64,000 nucleotides of DNA from Proteromonas lacertae (lineage: Eukaryota > Sar > Bigyra > Opalinata > Proteromonadidae), in assembly GCA_002245135.1 (NCBI GenBank), contig NGBS01000011.1:1-64000 (forward strand). The letters run 5' to 3'. The notes beneath the pieces were generated by a model, which was not told the DNA's origin, made no database searches, and saw nothing but the letters and a program-made list of their open reading frames with translations. How positions within the stretch are numbered: position 1 is the stretch's first letter; each line of letters opens with the position of its first letter. Shown here piece by piece: positions 11,418 to 24,034 of the stretch. A program made the translations under genes and the position numbers.

Positions 11418-11932
11418 ATATATTATCGTTATTTTCAAAATATAATTTCTCAGAAGTATATGTACTCCATAATAGGTATGATTATATTTTATTTGTGTTC
11501 TTAATGTAAATATTCTTCTTACTGCATATTAAGTACATAAAAACGTATTTTGCAGTTAATTAAGAAGTATTTAAGTGATATGATGTAAGATAATAATGCA
11601 TTGTATTTCACGGTTATGCAATGTGCATTATTTAACAGATGAACATACGTATTTTTATTTTATAGACATCGTTAAATATTTAAAAAAATATATATGATAT
11701 AATTCTCAGAATAACATTAAATTACATTTAATTATCTGCTTTCTGTAAAATATACAGAATTAACTTCAAATTCTAATTTCGCTGCATACTTCACTAACTA
11801 ATGTATATCAACAATTATATCACCTAGAAGAAATATTGATTTGATTATTAATGCAATGGATGAGATATACGCAAATTAAAATTCAAATTAAATCCGTTTC
11901 ATTTTAAACAGTTATTTTTTAAATATTATTTT
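11418..11932. other. Intergenic region between divergent genes
   Basis: This AT-rich spacer lies between the EF-hand gene (minus) and the TTLL gene (plus) and should hold both promoters. Beyond the CTCAAGCCA element no coding or RNA signal was seen. Confidence 0.5.
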
Positions 11933-14900
11933 ATGAGTTTGCCGACTTACAAATGCCTAGTCTTTAGAGCTAATAATGGTTTGCTTATAAAAACAGCTTT
12001 ACTGAAGAGGCCATGGTGGAAAGTATGTTCTAACTAGTTATATAAAATCTATAGTCAATTTGTGCAACAGATGAAGAAGCCATAGAAAAAGATTTAGATC
12101 TGTATAAACTACAGTATGAAGCAGGTTTACTAAAGAGTGGTAGTAGTCCTGACAGTGACAAAAAAGAGAATACTGTAACAGAATCAAAATCTGAAGAAAA
12201 TACTTCCTCTGAAGAAGAAAAACAATCAGAAATAGCCAAAATAGATGGTGAAAAATCTGAAGAATCTGAAAATCAAACAACCACATCTCCAAAAGTTGAG
12301 CCATCATCAGAAATAACAACAGAATCAGAAAGTACAAACAAATCAATCCAATCATCAACCGAAGAAATAAATAACCATCAAGAAACTAAACTAACAAAAG
12401 AATTAGAAGAAAAGAGAAAAGCAGAAAAATTAAAAAGACAAGAAGAAGTATCAAGATATACAGGTCCAACATTAAACGAAGAAGAATTTATCGATCACAA
12501 AAAACAATTAGCTACACAACTGTTTGAAATTCATAAAAAAGAGTTTGATCATCAAGCTTTTGATTTCTGTTGGAAACAGACATTAGAAGTGTATAGAAGT
12601 GGTTATATTTTGACGACTGTACACACACCTGGTATTAGGAAAGGAAGAAGACAATTAGTAAATCATTTTCCAAATATCAACTGTTTAACTACAAAGACTG
12701 GTTTATTGAAGAGTTTAGATGCATACTATAAATCAAGAGGAGAAAAAGTATTCTTAAATACACCAGAAACGTTTTATATTAAAAAAGCAAAATACATAAA
12801 TCAAAATAACGATGAATTAACGGAATGGAACTTATTCGTGAATAGATATAAAGAATTAGAAAATCACAATTACAGTAGAGAACTTGTTCCAGCAAAGTTT
12901 TGTGAAAGAAATATTTGGATTGTCAAGCCTACAGGTTTGAACTGTGGAAGAGGAATAATGGTATTTAATGAAATTGATGCAATTAAAAAGTTCATTTTTT
13001 CCTGTGGTAAAGGTACTGAATTTGTTATTCAAAAATATATAGAAAAACCATTACTTTTGTGGGGAAGAAAATTTGATATTCGAATCTGGTGTGTAGTTAC
13101 AGATAAATTCGATATATATCTATATCATGAGGGTTACTTAAGAACAAGTTCAGAATTATTTACATTAGATATAGACAATGAAGGAGATGAAGAAAAACAA
13201 ATGGTTCATTTAACAAACTACTGTATGCAAGTAAAAAGTGAAAATATTGGAAAATTTGAAGAAGGAAATACACTTAGTTTTGATCAATTTCAAGAATATA
13301 TTAATAAATATTACCCTGATAAACATGTTGATGTATTTAAAGATATGGTTCCTCGAATGAAAGACTTAGTTTTGGATAGTTTATATGCTAATGAAAGTGA
13401 ATTAAATAAAGGAAATAGAGGTAGAAATTGTTTTGAATTATATGGTTATGATTTCATGGTAGATGAAGACTTTAGAATATGGATCATTGAAGTGAATACA
13501 AATCCATTCTTAGGTGTACAAAACCCATGGCATCAGAGTCTATTAGATCATATGGCAGATGATTTAGTAGAAATTGCAATTGATCCATATTACCCTAAAC
13601 CTCAAGGCTATGAAGATTATCATAAAGAATTGCCTAACAATTGGGAATTATTACATACGAATGATCCATCAAAGAAGCAATTTTGTTATAATAAATATAA
13701 TGTGAATAGAGATGTTCATTGGTTATATCCATCCTTTATACCTGAAGATTGTGATAAGAAAGCATTGAAAGAAATAATGAAGAAACCTCCAGGCAATGGT
13801 ATTCCTTCATCCTCTTCATCTTCATCTAATAATAATAATAATAATAATAATAATTTAAAGAATCAAAATGCTAATGTATTATACCATCAAATGAAGGAAT
13901 TCAATATGGCTATTGATATATCAGGTTCAACATTAGATGGCAATAGTAGTAATAAAACAATGAAAAAAGATACAAATCCAACCAATAGAAAGATAAAGAA
14001 AGACATTACCAACACTACACCAAAACAATTAATAATAGAAAGTGGTACATTCAAGAAATTAGGCTCAAAAAAGAAATGGTTATCCAATGAACCAGAAACA
14101 CCAAAAAGTAGATGTAATTGGTGGGTCAATCAATTAAAAGAGATTAATACTAATCAATATCAATCAAGTATAGTATCTGCTCCAGAACCACCACGTTTAA
14201 TTCTTCCTGATATAAATGAAGCATGTAATGCAGGTGTAATTAGTCCTTCTAGTATCAAAGGAGGAGGAGGATGTGAAGAAAAAGGAGAAGAAGAAGAAGA
14301 GATTAAATCATCAACAACAACTAATACAACAGTTGTTTCAGCTACAAAAACATCCACTCTAATTAATAATAATAATAATATAAATGATGGATTTACAATT
14401 GAAGATAAAACACGTCATTGTTTAGAAGTTTTGGAGAATATTTGTTGTCATTCAAAACTATGGTTATATGCTGCAAAGAGTGATGCTTGTAATGTACTAT
14501 ATGAAACTTTAAGCCAATCAAATTCAATTATTATATTACCAGTTAAAACTCGTAGATTATGTATAAATGCATTAGATAGTTTATTAAAAATGATTACAAG
14601 TGATTTTAAAATAAGAAATGATTTTCCTTTGATTAATATTGATAGAGTAGTTGAATATTTGATTAATAATATAAAATATTTCCATTTTAAAGATTACAAA
14701 TTAGGTGATAATAAGATGGATGCTATAATAGAAAGTGAACAAACAAGACAAATTAGGATAATTACATTGAGATTATTAAATATTTACACATCTCTTCAAA
14801 AAGCAAAGAAAAATAACATTTCACATGAATTAAACACATTTATTATTCCATTTTATCTTTTATTAATAAGCAGTGGTAATGGTGTAGAAAGAGATTTATG

Positions 14901-15777
14901 TAGTGATGGTTTGAAGAATAATATCACTTTAAATCAATTAAAGGAATTTAATGATATTTTACTACATAATAGTGTAGATACAATCAATATAAATAGCATA
15001 TTTAAAGATGATTCTGTTATTTCACTTATTTCGAGTAAATGTATTGAAGAAATTGAAAGAAGAAGCAATAATAATAATAATAATAATAGAAATAGAAATG
15101 TTAAATCTGAAGAAAATAGGATTACAAATAGTACCAGTACAACTGCTGCGACAACAACAACAACAACAACAACTACTACTACAATGTCTTCATCATTAAG
15201 AAAGAAAAATAATAATAAATCACAAAAACAGTCCAATAACAATACAGCTAACAGTAATAATGGTTCAATTAATGTGACATTTAATAATAATAATAATAAC
15301 ACTTCCAATATTGGTTTTATATCAACAATTCCTCCTATTAAAAAACCAACAATGGCTGAAGAATTAAGATCAAAAGTGATAAAGGAAAGAACAAAGTTAG
15401 TGGGAAAATCTAAAAAGAAACAATCTAAAAGTTACTCAAAATCAGGTATGAAGGAGAAGACCCTTATTAAACCAGGTTCATCCAATGATTCATCTACGGC
15501 TACCAATAATACTACAGTAGTATTATCAGCTACAAATCGACCTGGAAGAGAAATTGTGGAAATGAGTGAAGAAAAATTGAATAATTATAAAGAAGCAATA
15601 AGTGCTGATGGTAGTGGTAGACATAGTAAATGTGGTGATAATGAAATGGGAAATGATCTTGGTGATATTGAGAAATTAGATTCTTCTATAAAGTTTAGTC
15701 CAATTTTAACACCTCGAAGTAATGAAAATGTTATAAACAATAATAATATTCAAGTTTCTAGTCCAATAAAGATATAA
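11933..15777 (+). CDS. Tubulin tyrosine ligase-like (TTLL) amino-acid ligase
   Basis: Two exons (11933-12022 and 12055-15777, intron 32 nt) give 1270 residues. TTLL enzymes use ATP to add Glu or Gly chains to tubulin and other proteins, mainly on ciliary microtubules. The N terminus reads LLIKTALLKRPWWK, split by the intron, matching the KRPWW start of TTLL3/8-type glycylases. An acidic linker follows, then the ligase core: KPTGLNCGRGI (nucleotide loop, about residue 320), GRKFDIRIWCVV, VHLTNYCMQ, and the metal/ATP site WIIEVNTNPFLG (about residue 508). All expected core motifs are present. The C-terminal 700 residues are unusual for the family: poly-Asn and Thr runs surround a helical, armadillo-like stretch (about residues 810-1010). 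Substrate choice (Gly or Glu) cannot be fixed; glycylase is suggested by the N-terminal motif. Confidence 0.9.
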
Positions 15778-15991
15778 TTTATTTTTTTTATTTTCTAAAT
15801 TATGTAGTAATACGTATATGTTATTTTAAGAATTATGTTATGTGTTAGTAATATATATATTCTTCCAATACAAAAATGATTTAAATAGAATGAATTTTGT
15901 ATAAACACATTCACCACAATAAAGTGTGAAAAATGAAGTACATTAGTTAATAATATTAAATAATTATCCGTATTAATTATTCACATATACA

Positions 15992-16525
15992 CTATTGTAG
16001 ACATAATTCCTTACACGGTTGTATTAGCGAAGAACATGGTGTGTGTCGATATACTGGGATATAATATGGACTTGTACCTAACAGGTAATATGATTTCCAT
16101 ATATTCGATTTGAATATTTCTGTAGGTTGTGGAAATTCAAAGCCCATATTTAGAGGTACTTCAATTGGTACTTCTATTGGTACTTGAACAGGGATAGCTT
16201 GTTGTATAGGTGGTGCTACCATTGTAGGAGGGATATTTTCATCCAAGTCGACATATTGGTCGAAATTATTCATATACGGTGCATCTGCATAGGATATAGG
16301 TATTTGAGGTATGGAAGGTTGTAAAGGAGTCTCATTATCATCTACAGAATATCTGTCCCGCGAAGACTTCCACTCCTTCCTCTTCTTTTCTAAACATATA
16401 TTACAAGTCTTCTTTCTTTTTCTCCTATATAACATTATAACAACATTAAATGTACCCATTTTTTGTTTTACTAAAGTAACAAGGTGGTAATCTATATTTA
16501 CACGATGAGCATCTATTTTAAACAT
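15992..16525 (-). CDS. Hypothetical 177-residue protein, basic N terminus and Pro-rich middle
   Basis: A single open frame runs from ATG at 16525. I do not recognise it. A basic segment (YRRKRKK) is followed by CNIC, then a Pro-rich stretch with an imperfect PVQVPIEVPIEVP repeat, and a Tyr- and Cys-rich tail (SPYYIPVYR). The low-complexity middle argues for a disordered protein. No signal peptide or clear membrane segment is visible. It lies tail-to-tail with the TTLL gene, 214 bases apart. An upstream exon cannot be excluded. Confidence 0.45.
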   Translation of the reverse strand: MFKIDAHRVNIDYHLVTLVKQKMGTFNVVIMLYRRKRKKTCNICLEKKRKEWKSSRDRYSVDDNETPLQPSIPQIPISYADAPYMNNFDQYVDLDENIPPTMVAPPIQQAIPVQVPIEVPIEVPLNMGFEFPQPTEIFKSNIWKSYYLLGTSPYYIPVYRHTPCSSLIQPCKELCLQ

Positions 16526-16805
16526 ATATAAAAAAACTATACATCACTAACATTAGAGAATTAAGCAAGAAAGAAAATAATACTGAAACGAATAAAAATT
16601 TTAAAAATCTGTTTCACAGAATTCATGTGTTAATCCAAATAATTAACCTATATTAATGTTAAATAAATGTTCTATGATATGTTAAACTGCATAACGCTCT
16701 CTATAATCTCAACTTTTTTCAAATCAATTTAATCATTCTCTTTTATAATTTTATTTCTTCAGTTTCAATACAAAATAATTATAATCATAAAGGTTAACAA
16801 CAAGT

Positions 16806-17757
16806 TTAGGTTTTATTATCTTTAGTTGGCTTTTGTCTAACAGTATCTAAAGCTGTTTTCCTTATATCATCATCTTCTGATAAACTTCTTGACAAACTCC
16901 TACTTTTTCTACTATTTCCACTACTACTGCTAGTATCACTTCTTCTTCTTCTTCTTCTTCTTTTACTGCTTTTTCTACTCTTTTTATTTCTATCTTTATC
17001 ACTACCACTATCATTTCTTGACTTACTCCTTGATCTGCTTCTATCTTTATGTTTATGATGGTGATGGTGGTGATGATGATGTTTATGTTTGGAATTATCA
17101 TGTTTTTTAGTTGATTCAGATTTATGACTTCTATGAGAACGTTCTGGTGATTCTTTTAACTCCTTTTCATTTGATTTATTTATATCTTTAATATCATTAT
17201 TTATTCTATCCATTATTTTCTGTTGTGTCTGTTTTTCTTTCTGTATTTTTTCACTTATTTCATTTTTCTTCTCTTCTAATAGTTTTGCTGGTATTCCATC
17301 AGGATCTTCTTGTGCTGACAGTAACATATTCCATAAATCTTCCATAAATTCAACAGATTTCTTGCCTAAAAAACCTGTGATTTGTAATTGTAACTCTTTT
17401 GGATCTAAAACAACACTACCATCTTTCTATTTAATAAATTATTTTCTTTAATATATATACTGATGCTTCTAACCAATTAAATACCATTGACACTAATATT
17501 TCATCTTCTACTGGAAGATAATTAAGTAATTCTTTTGTAATCCATTTTTGCATTACTAAGAGATTTACTTTTTTCAGATCAACCTAAATAATCTATGTTA
17601 ATTAATAATAATATACTGGAGATGAATAACAAGCAGGATTTTGTAATTGTGATTTTAATTCTTTGTCTTTATTTTTAAATCGAAAGTCTGACTCTAGACC
17701 AGTTCCCTACATGATTATATGATCCATTTATACACGAAAATATGATCCACCAGACAT
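16806..17757 (-). CDS. SRRM1: SRRM1/SRm160-like splicing coactivator (PWI domain)
   Basis: Four exons (17757-17734, 17706-17617, 17583-17461, 17426-16806) give 285 residues; the introns are 27, 33 and 34 nt. The N terminus follows SRRM1 closely: YFRGTGLESDFRFKNKDKEL, then the PWI fold containing KVNLLVMQKWIT, DEILVSMVFNWLE and LDPKELQLQITGFLG, ending in WNMLLSAQEDPDGIPAKLL. PWI domains bind nucleic acid and splicing complexes in the nucleus. The rest is a coiled stretch, a poly-His run and an Arg/Ser domain (KDRSRSRSKSRN and poly-Arg), shorter than in animals. The gene starts 152 bases from the divergent RPRD1-like gene, suggesting a shared promoter for two RNA-processing factors. Confidence 0.92.
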
Positions 17758-17879
17758 TTGTATATATTATCTACAGTATTATATTTAAAACAAAAACATT
17801 ATACATAATTAATACTTTACAGGATGAAAATAATGTTACAACAAGAAAAAAATGCAAAAATTAAAATGAATCAAACCAA

Positions 17880-17886
17880 TTCAAGC
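17880..17886 (+). promoter_or_regulatory. TTCAAGC element before the RPRD1-like gene
   Basis: TTCAAGCTTTTA starts about 30 bases before the ATG at 17910 and is a variant of the CTCAAGCCA element. It lies in the short divergent region shared with the SRRM1-like gene. A regulatory role is inferred. Confidence 0.3.
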
Positions 17887-17909
17887 TTTTATTTTGTTTT
17901 TTATCTGTA

Positions 17910-18865
17910 ATGTCTAAATTTATGAGTGATTTCAAATTAAAACTGCAGCAATTAAAAGAATCAAAGTCAGCAATTCAATGTATGAAATAAATTAAATGTT
18001 ATGATTATTTTTAGCAATATCACAGTGGATTGAATTTCAATGTGATTCTGCAAATGAAGCTGCCGGTGTATGGACAAATCTAATAAAGAGTGGTATTTTT
18101 AATAATTAATAACCTGTTTAGTTTCAAATGAAGAACAGTTGAAGTTATTATACATAGCAAATGAGTTAATTCAATCGAAGAATGTAAAAGTATAACATAT
18201 ATATTAATATCAAATAATAGTTTCGTAAATCTTTTCAACAACCATTTTTAGAAGTAATTCCAGACATTTTAGAATCTACAACACCTGATATTCGTAATAG
18301 AATTTTACATATAATATCGGTATGGAATGAAAGAAAAGTATATAACAGAGAATATTTAGATCAATTACAAAGTAACTATTCCTCCACAACACCAACATCA
18401 TCAGTTTTATCACCATCCTCATCTTTACAACTCTCTAGTAGTAACAACAATAATTCATCTAAATCAACAATACCTAAATCTGTACTGTGGATAATCCAAT
18501 CAATGAGAGAAATAAATAAAGAAGTAATGTCGTTTGAATTACATAGTGAAAATATACGAATATATGAAGTGATGTTAGATAGAATATTACAAAGTAGTGA
18601 AGCTAAAGAAGGTGAAGAAACGATGGAATTATCATTGAATATAAAAGATGCAATAGAGAATGTGAATAATTATAGAGATAATTTGAAGAATGAAATGAAT
18701 AAATATACTGAGTTATTGAATAAGATAGAAGATTATGAGAATGGAATAAAAGAAGATATAGAGAGTGATGAAAGTGAGATAAAGAAAAATGAAGAACATC
18801 TAAAGACAATAAAGAGAAAGTTAGATATTGTAGAAAGTGTAGCTAAAAGGAGTAGAATAATGTAA
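17910..18865 (+). CDS. RPRD1: RPRD1/Rtt103-like CTD-interaction-domain protein
   Basis: Four exons (17910-17979, 18015-18092, 18122-18189, 18221-18865) give 286 residues; the introns are 35, 29 and 31 nt. The first 130 residues form a CID, the helical fold that reads the phosphorylated RNA polymerase II tail: AIQSISQWIEF, LLYIANELIQSKNVKF, FLEVIPDILES and ILHIISVWNERKVY match the RPRD1/Rtt103 pattern, including the Trp-Asn/Gln-Glu-Arg segment. A Ser/Thr linker and a coiled coil (about residues 160-280) correspond to the dimerising CREPT region. An in-frame second ATG lies 12 bases downstream; I chose the first. RPRD1 acts in the nucleus in CTD dephosphorylation and termination. Confidence 0.88.
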
Positions 18866-18963
18866 GTATTTATGGATATATTGTTTTAGTTTTTATTATA
18901 AGGGGTGGTATATACTCTCCATCAATCAAAAATTGAAAAAAATAAAAAAATAATCAAACTAAT

Positions 18964-18972
18964 CTCAAGCCA
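18964..18972 (+). promoter_or_regulatory. CTCAAGCCA element before the EGF gene
   Basis: CTCAAGCCA lies 72 bases before the ATG at 19044, in the same orientation relative to the gene as at the EF-hand genes. It is followed at 18982-19011 by AATCGTTT and GGTTTGTGAAA. A promoter role is inferred. Confidence 0.4.
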
Positions 18973-19043
18973 CATTTAAAAATCGTTTCAAAATGGGTTT
19001 GTGAAACAATTGGTGCAAAAATATAGTATCTTTTTCCCATTTC

Positions 19044-22000
19044 ATGAAATTCGTTATTACCTTGGGATTATTGTTAGTGGCTGTGTATTCAGTATGTCCA
19101 AACAACTGCAGTGGTCACGGAACATGTGGTAGTAATGGTGTTTGTAGTTGTTTTAGAAAATCTGATGGTTATGACAACGACTATGTAGGTGCTGACTGTT
19201 CAAAACGTATGTATTTTTTTTTTTATGAAATAAATAGGTGGTTGTGGAAGTGGTGAAAGTTTTAATGCTTTAAATTCTAAAAGCAAGTATGTAGATCGAA
19301 GCGTAGATGATGGAAACTTTGTCTACTATCGTGACTTGAATGAAAATCGAGAATTGGAAGTTGCTGAAGTAGGTATGGTGGTTATTTCATCTGTTAAGTC
19401 TACTATAACTCCTAATATTTATGAAATTACAACGTCTGATTTATTCAAAATGAATGGTGTGGTTGTAGATTTTAAAAACGAAATTGGAGGTATGATTGAT
19501 TGTTTTTCACCTTCTGATCATACTTTTGTTATTCAAAGTGAGATAACAGGTTATAATGACAATAAATATTACATAAAAGGAAATGAGAAGCTGATTAATG
19601 GATTGGAATGTAGATTGCTGTTAAAATATTCTGATTTTTCAATGTTTAATCCAACAAAACCTATTTCAACTGGAAATGCTAATGAATGGAAAGTAACATG
19701 GATAAATAATGGATTTACATCTGTTGTAACTGGTTTATCTGGAAATACTTTAAAAATGGATTGTGTTGAAAGAGAAGGTGATTTATTAACTGGTATTTCT
19801 GTAACAATTAGTGATGATAATGGTAATTTAGTGTTTACATTTACATTTACTGATAATACAGATATATCTAATAGATATTGTCATTTATTAGTGAATAAAG
19901 ATGGCAATGCATTAACATATGATAATTCAGAATATAAAAGCATATATTCACCTAATACATATACTCCTATTGAGTCAAAAATGTATGGAATATCAAAAGA
20001 ACATAATTTTATTTACACTATCCCTACTGCTACTATTAGTGATTATCCTGAAAATGCATTTGGTAAATTGAAATGCTTTATTCCAAGAAAGTATGATATT
20101 CAAACAGCTTATTTGTTAAATTATGATTCTACAAATAATTATATTTTATATGATTTTGATTTTGTTGATATAAATGGAAATACAATAGAAGATTCTACTA
20201 AACCTATTCCGACATTATATAATTGTGAATTAAGTCAATATGATGATTTCTCATTATATTTCCCTGTTGAAGTAACAGAATGTACTACTTCAAGTTGTCC
20301 AATTACATGGAAAGGAATGTGTAGTGTATTTAGTTCTTATTTACCTACTCCTGATGCAACTGACGTAATATTTGCTTGTAGAAATGATAAAAATGAAGTT
20401 GAATTGTATGATTACACAACTCCTGCAACTGCATGTACTGGTGATGATATTGTATTTACTGCTAAAACTGATGTTACTAAGTTACCTAAAGACAGAATAT
20501 GTAATATAATAGCTGGTAAGGATAAAACTACTAATAAAGCAGTTTCAGTAGATATTAAAGAAAATGTATATTATAAGAATCATATATCGGTAAAGAATTC
20601 AACAACAGAATGGAATTATTATGATAAATTACCAACTGCAAAAGAAACTCCAGCATCATCATCTATTTACAAAGTGAATGGAATAAATATAAAATCAGCA
20701 CCAGCAGGTGGAAAATTGAAATGTTATGAGAATAAAGATGGTGTTATTTCTCCAGTTAAAGAAGATATAGATTTGTTATACAAGAATGGAAATGATTATT
20801 ATATTCATTCAACAAGTAGTATTGCTGGTAAAGATTGTGAATTGTTACATCCACATACTGATATGACATTATATCCTAATACTCTTATTGATTCTAAGAA
20901 TGTGAAGTTTGAGAAGATGAGTTATTATTTCCAGGAATTAGGATTTTTTAAATCTCCTCCAACATCATATACATTGTTATGTGGTAAAGAATCTGCATTT
21001 ACTGAATATACATTTACATTAAAAACCTCAATAGTTACATATTATGAATCAACTAGTGTTGATGTTGAATTTGAAACAACTGAATCTGTAACAACAGGTG
21101 ATACTTGTTTCTTATTATCAGGATTTGATGGACAGAAAGTTGAAGCTGATAATAGTGATTTAAAGGATAAATATGAAGTTGTAAAGAAAACAGGTTCAGA
21201 AAATGAATGGAAATTAACAGCAAAACCATCCACTGAACCAACAACACCAACAAAAGGAGATACAGTAATTGGGGATATTTATAAAGTTACTGGAGTTGAG
21301 TATAAAGGTATAACATTAAACTCAGCAGGAGGATTATTAGAATGTACAAATATAATCAATAATAAGCCATTAGGTTTAGCTAAAGTATATTCATATTTTG
21401 AAGATAGTAATACTCCAACATATGGTATTAAATATTACTTTGTAACAGGATCACCAACTCCTCAGTATTATAATTGTTCTGTAAAAGAAATTTACAATGA
21501 TTTAACATTATATTTACCACCACAGACATGTAATAGTGGTGTTGTAACATGGAGTAATATGAAAACCATATTTCCTAATATCTATAATGGCTATCAAACT
21601 GGTACAACAGAAGTAAGAATGTTATGTGGAGATGATGTAAAAGGTGAATATAAATTATATACTGCAAAAGCTGCTGATAGTGAAGCTGATGGTAATAATA
21701 TCAAGTTTACAATTGATCCTCCTCCTGCTAATGCTGCTGATCTACCAAATGATAAGAAATGTTATTTGATGGCTAATTCTGCTGGTAATGAAATTGCAAC
21801 ACTTGAAACAATTCAAAAGAGTGATTTAGGAACAGTATATGATGTATCACAAAAAGGTGAAATATTTACATTGAAGTTGAAATCAACAACACCTTCAGGA
21901 ATAGAAAAATTAGCTGGTAGTGGATTATATGAAATTTCAAATGTAGAATATAATACAGGTGATGAATTATCCTGTTTGGCAAGTAATGATAATTACAAAG

Positions 22001-23901
22001 TATCTAATGGATTAGTATTAAAGAAAGAAGGTAGTAAATATTTGATGTCATTTATAACAGGTAATGATTTAAGTAAATTGACATGTATGTTTATGAAAAG
22101 ACATAATGATTTATCAAATTATGTAAAATGTACAACATCTTCTGCAGATTGTACAACATCAATAAGTAATAGTGTGTTGTATAGTTTAGGATTTAAGAGT
22201 GGTATTTATACTTTCCAATGTGGCATAAATGAAAAAATAAGTAAAGAATATAAAACATCAACATATAGTGTAGTAAATGATGCAACTGTTGTTAAATTTA
22301 CTCTTTCATCCTCACCTGAAGCAAATTCAGTTTGTCACTTATTATCTCATTTTGATGGTTCATTATTATCAATAGATTCAAGTGATTTAAGATCATCCCA
22401 TTTGATTGGAACACCAACTAATGAAATTTATATTTATCATGAAACAAAACCTAATGAAGATCCAGTAATAATCCCTGATGATCAAATCACAATCGTTGGT
22501 GTAGTTGGTACAATAGGAGGAAATATTCAATGTAAAAATAGAGACAATGGTGAATATGTAGGAACGGGTGTTTATTTAGGTAAAGATGAAAAAGGAAATA
22601 ATATAATAAACAATGAAATGTTGCAAGAAGGAGAAAATTATATTTGTGAAGTAAATGAACCAATCAATGATCTTTCGTTAATCAAAAGTGAAAAAGTTGA
22701 TGAAAATTCTTGTACAAGAGATTATTGTGTAATGATAATAAAGATGTTAAAGGTTGTATTATCTAAATCTGGATTCTTTGGCAGAACATTAATTGATGAA
22801 GATGAAGAAAATAATAAAATCTATAATGCAAGTTGTATAAAAGGAAGTGAAATGAGAATCTATAAATTTGAATTAGAAGATGGTATGAGTGATCCATTAT
22901 CAAATGATGCTGTGTTTGTATTATCAGAAAGTGATACTAATAAAGAATTGCCAATAGGAATGGAATGTAGTTTATTAGCCAATTCAAATGGAAGTCCAAT
23001 TCCACTTGAAGATAGTCAAATAAGTACAAAATTGTATGAAAGAGATGGAAGTTATTATACAACATCATGTGATATTGGTGATGAAGATAAATTATATTGT
23101 GAAAACAAAGATGATTCAACAATTACATTGAATGAAGGTGGAGTTGAATGTTTAAATAAAATAATGAGTATAAGTAAAGTATTATTAATTCCAAGTGAAA
23201 CAGTGAATAAAACATTAATAGAAAAACACTTGAAAGTAGGAAAATGGATAAAAGTAGGAGATAATGAAGTTCAAATATTAAAAACAGAAAAAGAATTGAA
23301 AAAATTTGATTGTGATAGTGGAAAGGAATCAACAACTCCCAGATTATTATCTCAATCAAGATATTTATCAACTGACCGAATGACAGGATATGCAACAACT
23401 GTAGATAATAGTAATATACAAATTACTACAACTACACCAAACATTGAACTTATTTCAACATCATCAACACGATATATTGTTCATGATATAATAGAATGTT
23501 CAAATAATGGAAGATGTAATAGAGAAAGTGGATTATGTGAATGTTTTGATGGTTATACTGGTGATGCTTGTCAAAGGTTAGATTGTCCAAATAATTGTAA
23601 TGGAAATGGTCGATGTGTTCCATTAAGTGAATTATTATCGAATGAAGAATTGAAAGAGTATAACAGAGAAGATGATAATGATAAAGTGTATGGTTGTTTA
23701 TGTGATAAAAGACATCGTGGATATGATTGTAGTTTAATTGAATGTCCATCTAGTTTAGATCCAGAAGGAGCAACAAATACAGTAGGAAATGAATATCGAG
23801 ATTGTAGTGGAAGAGGTATTTGTAATTACAATACAGGAGTTTGTGAATGTTTTGATGGATTTAGTGGAGAAGGATGTCAAACTCAAGTTGCAATGATGTA
23901 A
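19044..23901 (+). CDS. Large secreted EGF-module protein with tandem Cys-containing repeats
   Basis: Two exons (19044-19206, 19238-23901; intron 31 nt) give 1608 residues. A signal peptide is evident (MKFVITLGLLLVAVYS), directly followed by an EGF module (CPNNCSGHGTCGSNGVCSC). The C-terminal 135 residues hold further tenascin-type EGF modules (CSNNGRCNRESGLCECFDG, CPNNCNGNGRC, CSGRGICNYNTGVCECF). Between them about 1350 residues contain roughly seven related units of about 190-220 residues. Each has a start like IYKVTGVEY, a strand with one Cys (GGLLEC), NC or EC before a DLTLYLP-type motif, and an end like CYLMANSAG. No transmembrane segment or GPI signal is seen, so it is likely secreted or wall-bound. 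The repeat matches no family I can name; a beta-sandwich is a guess from strand-like composition. Adhesion or matrix function is inferred. Confidence 0.85.
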
Positions 23902-24034
23902 TGATATTTTATTACATTCATTTTATTCTTTATTATTGAAATTATATTAATTGATTAACTCTTATACTATGTTAATCAATATTAAAAATGTGTGTATTAT
24001 GTTTGAAATAAAAAACAAAAATACAATTTTAAGT

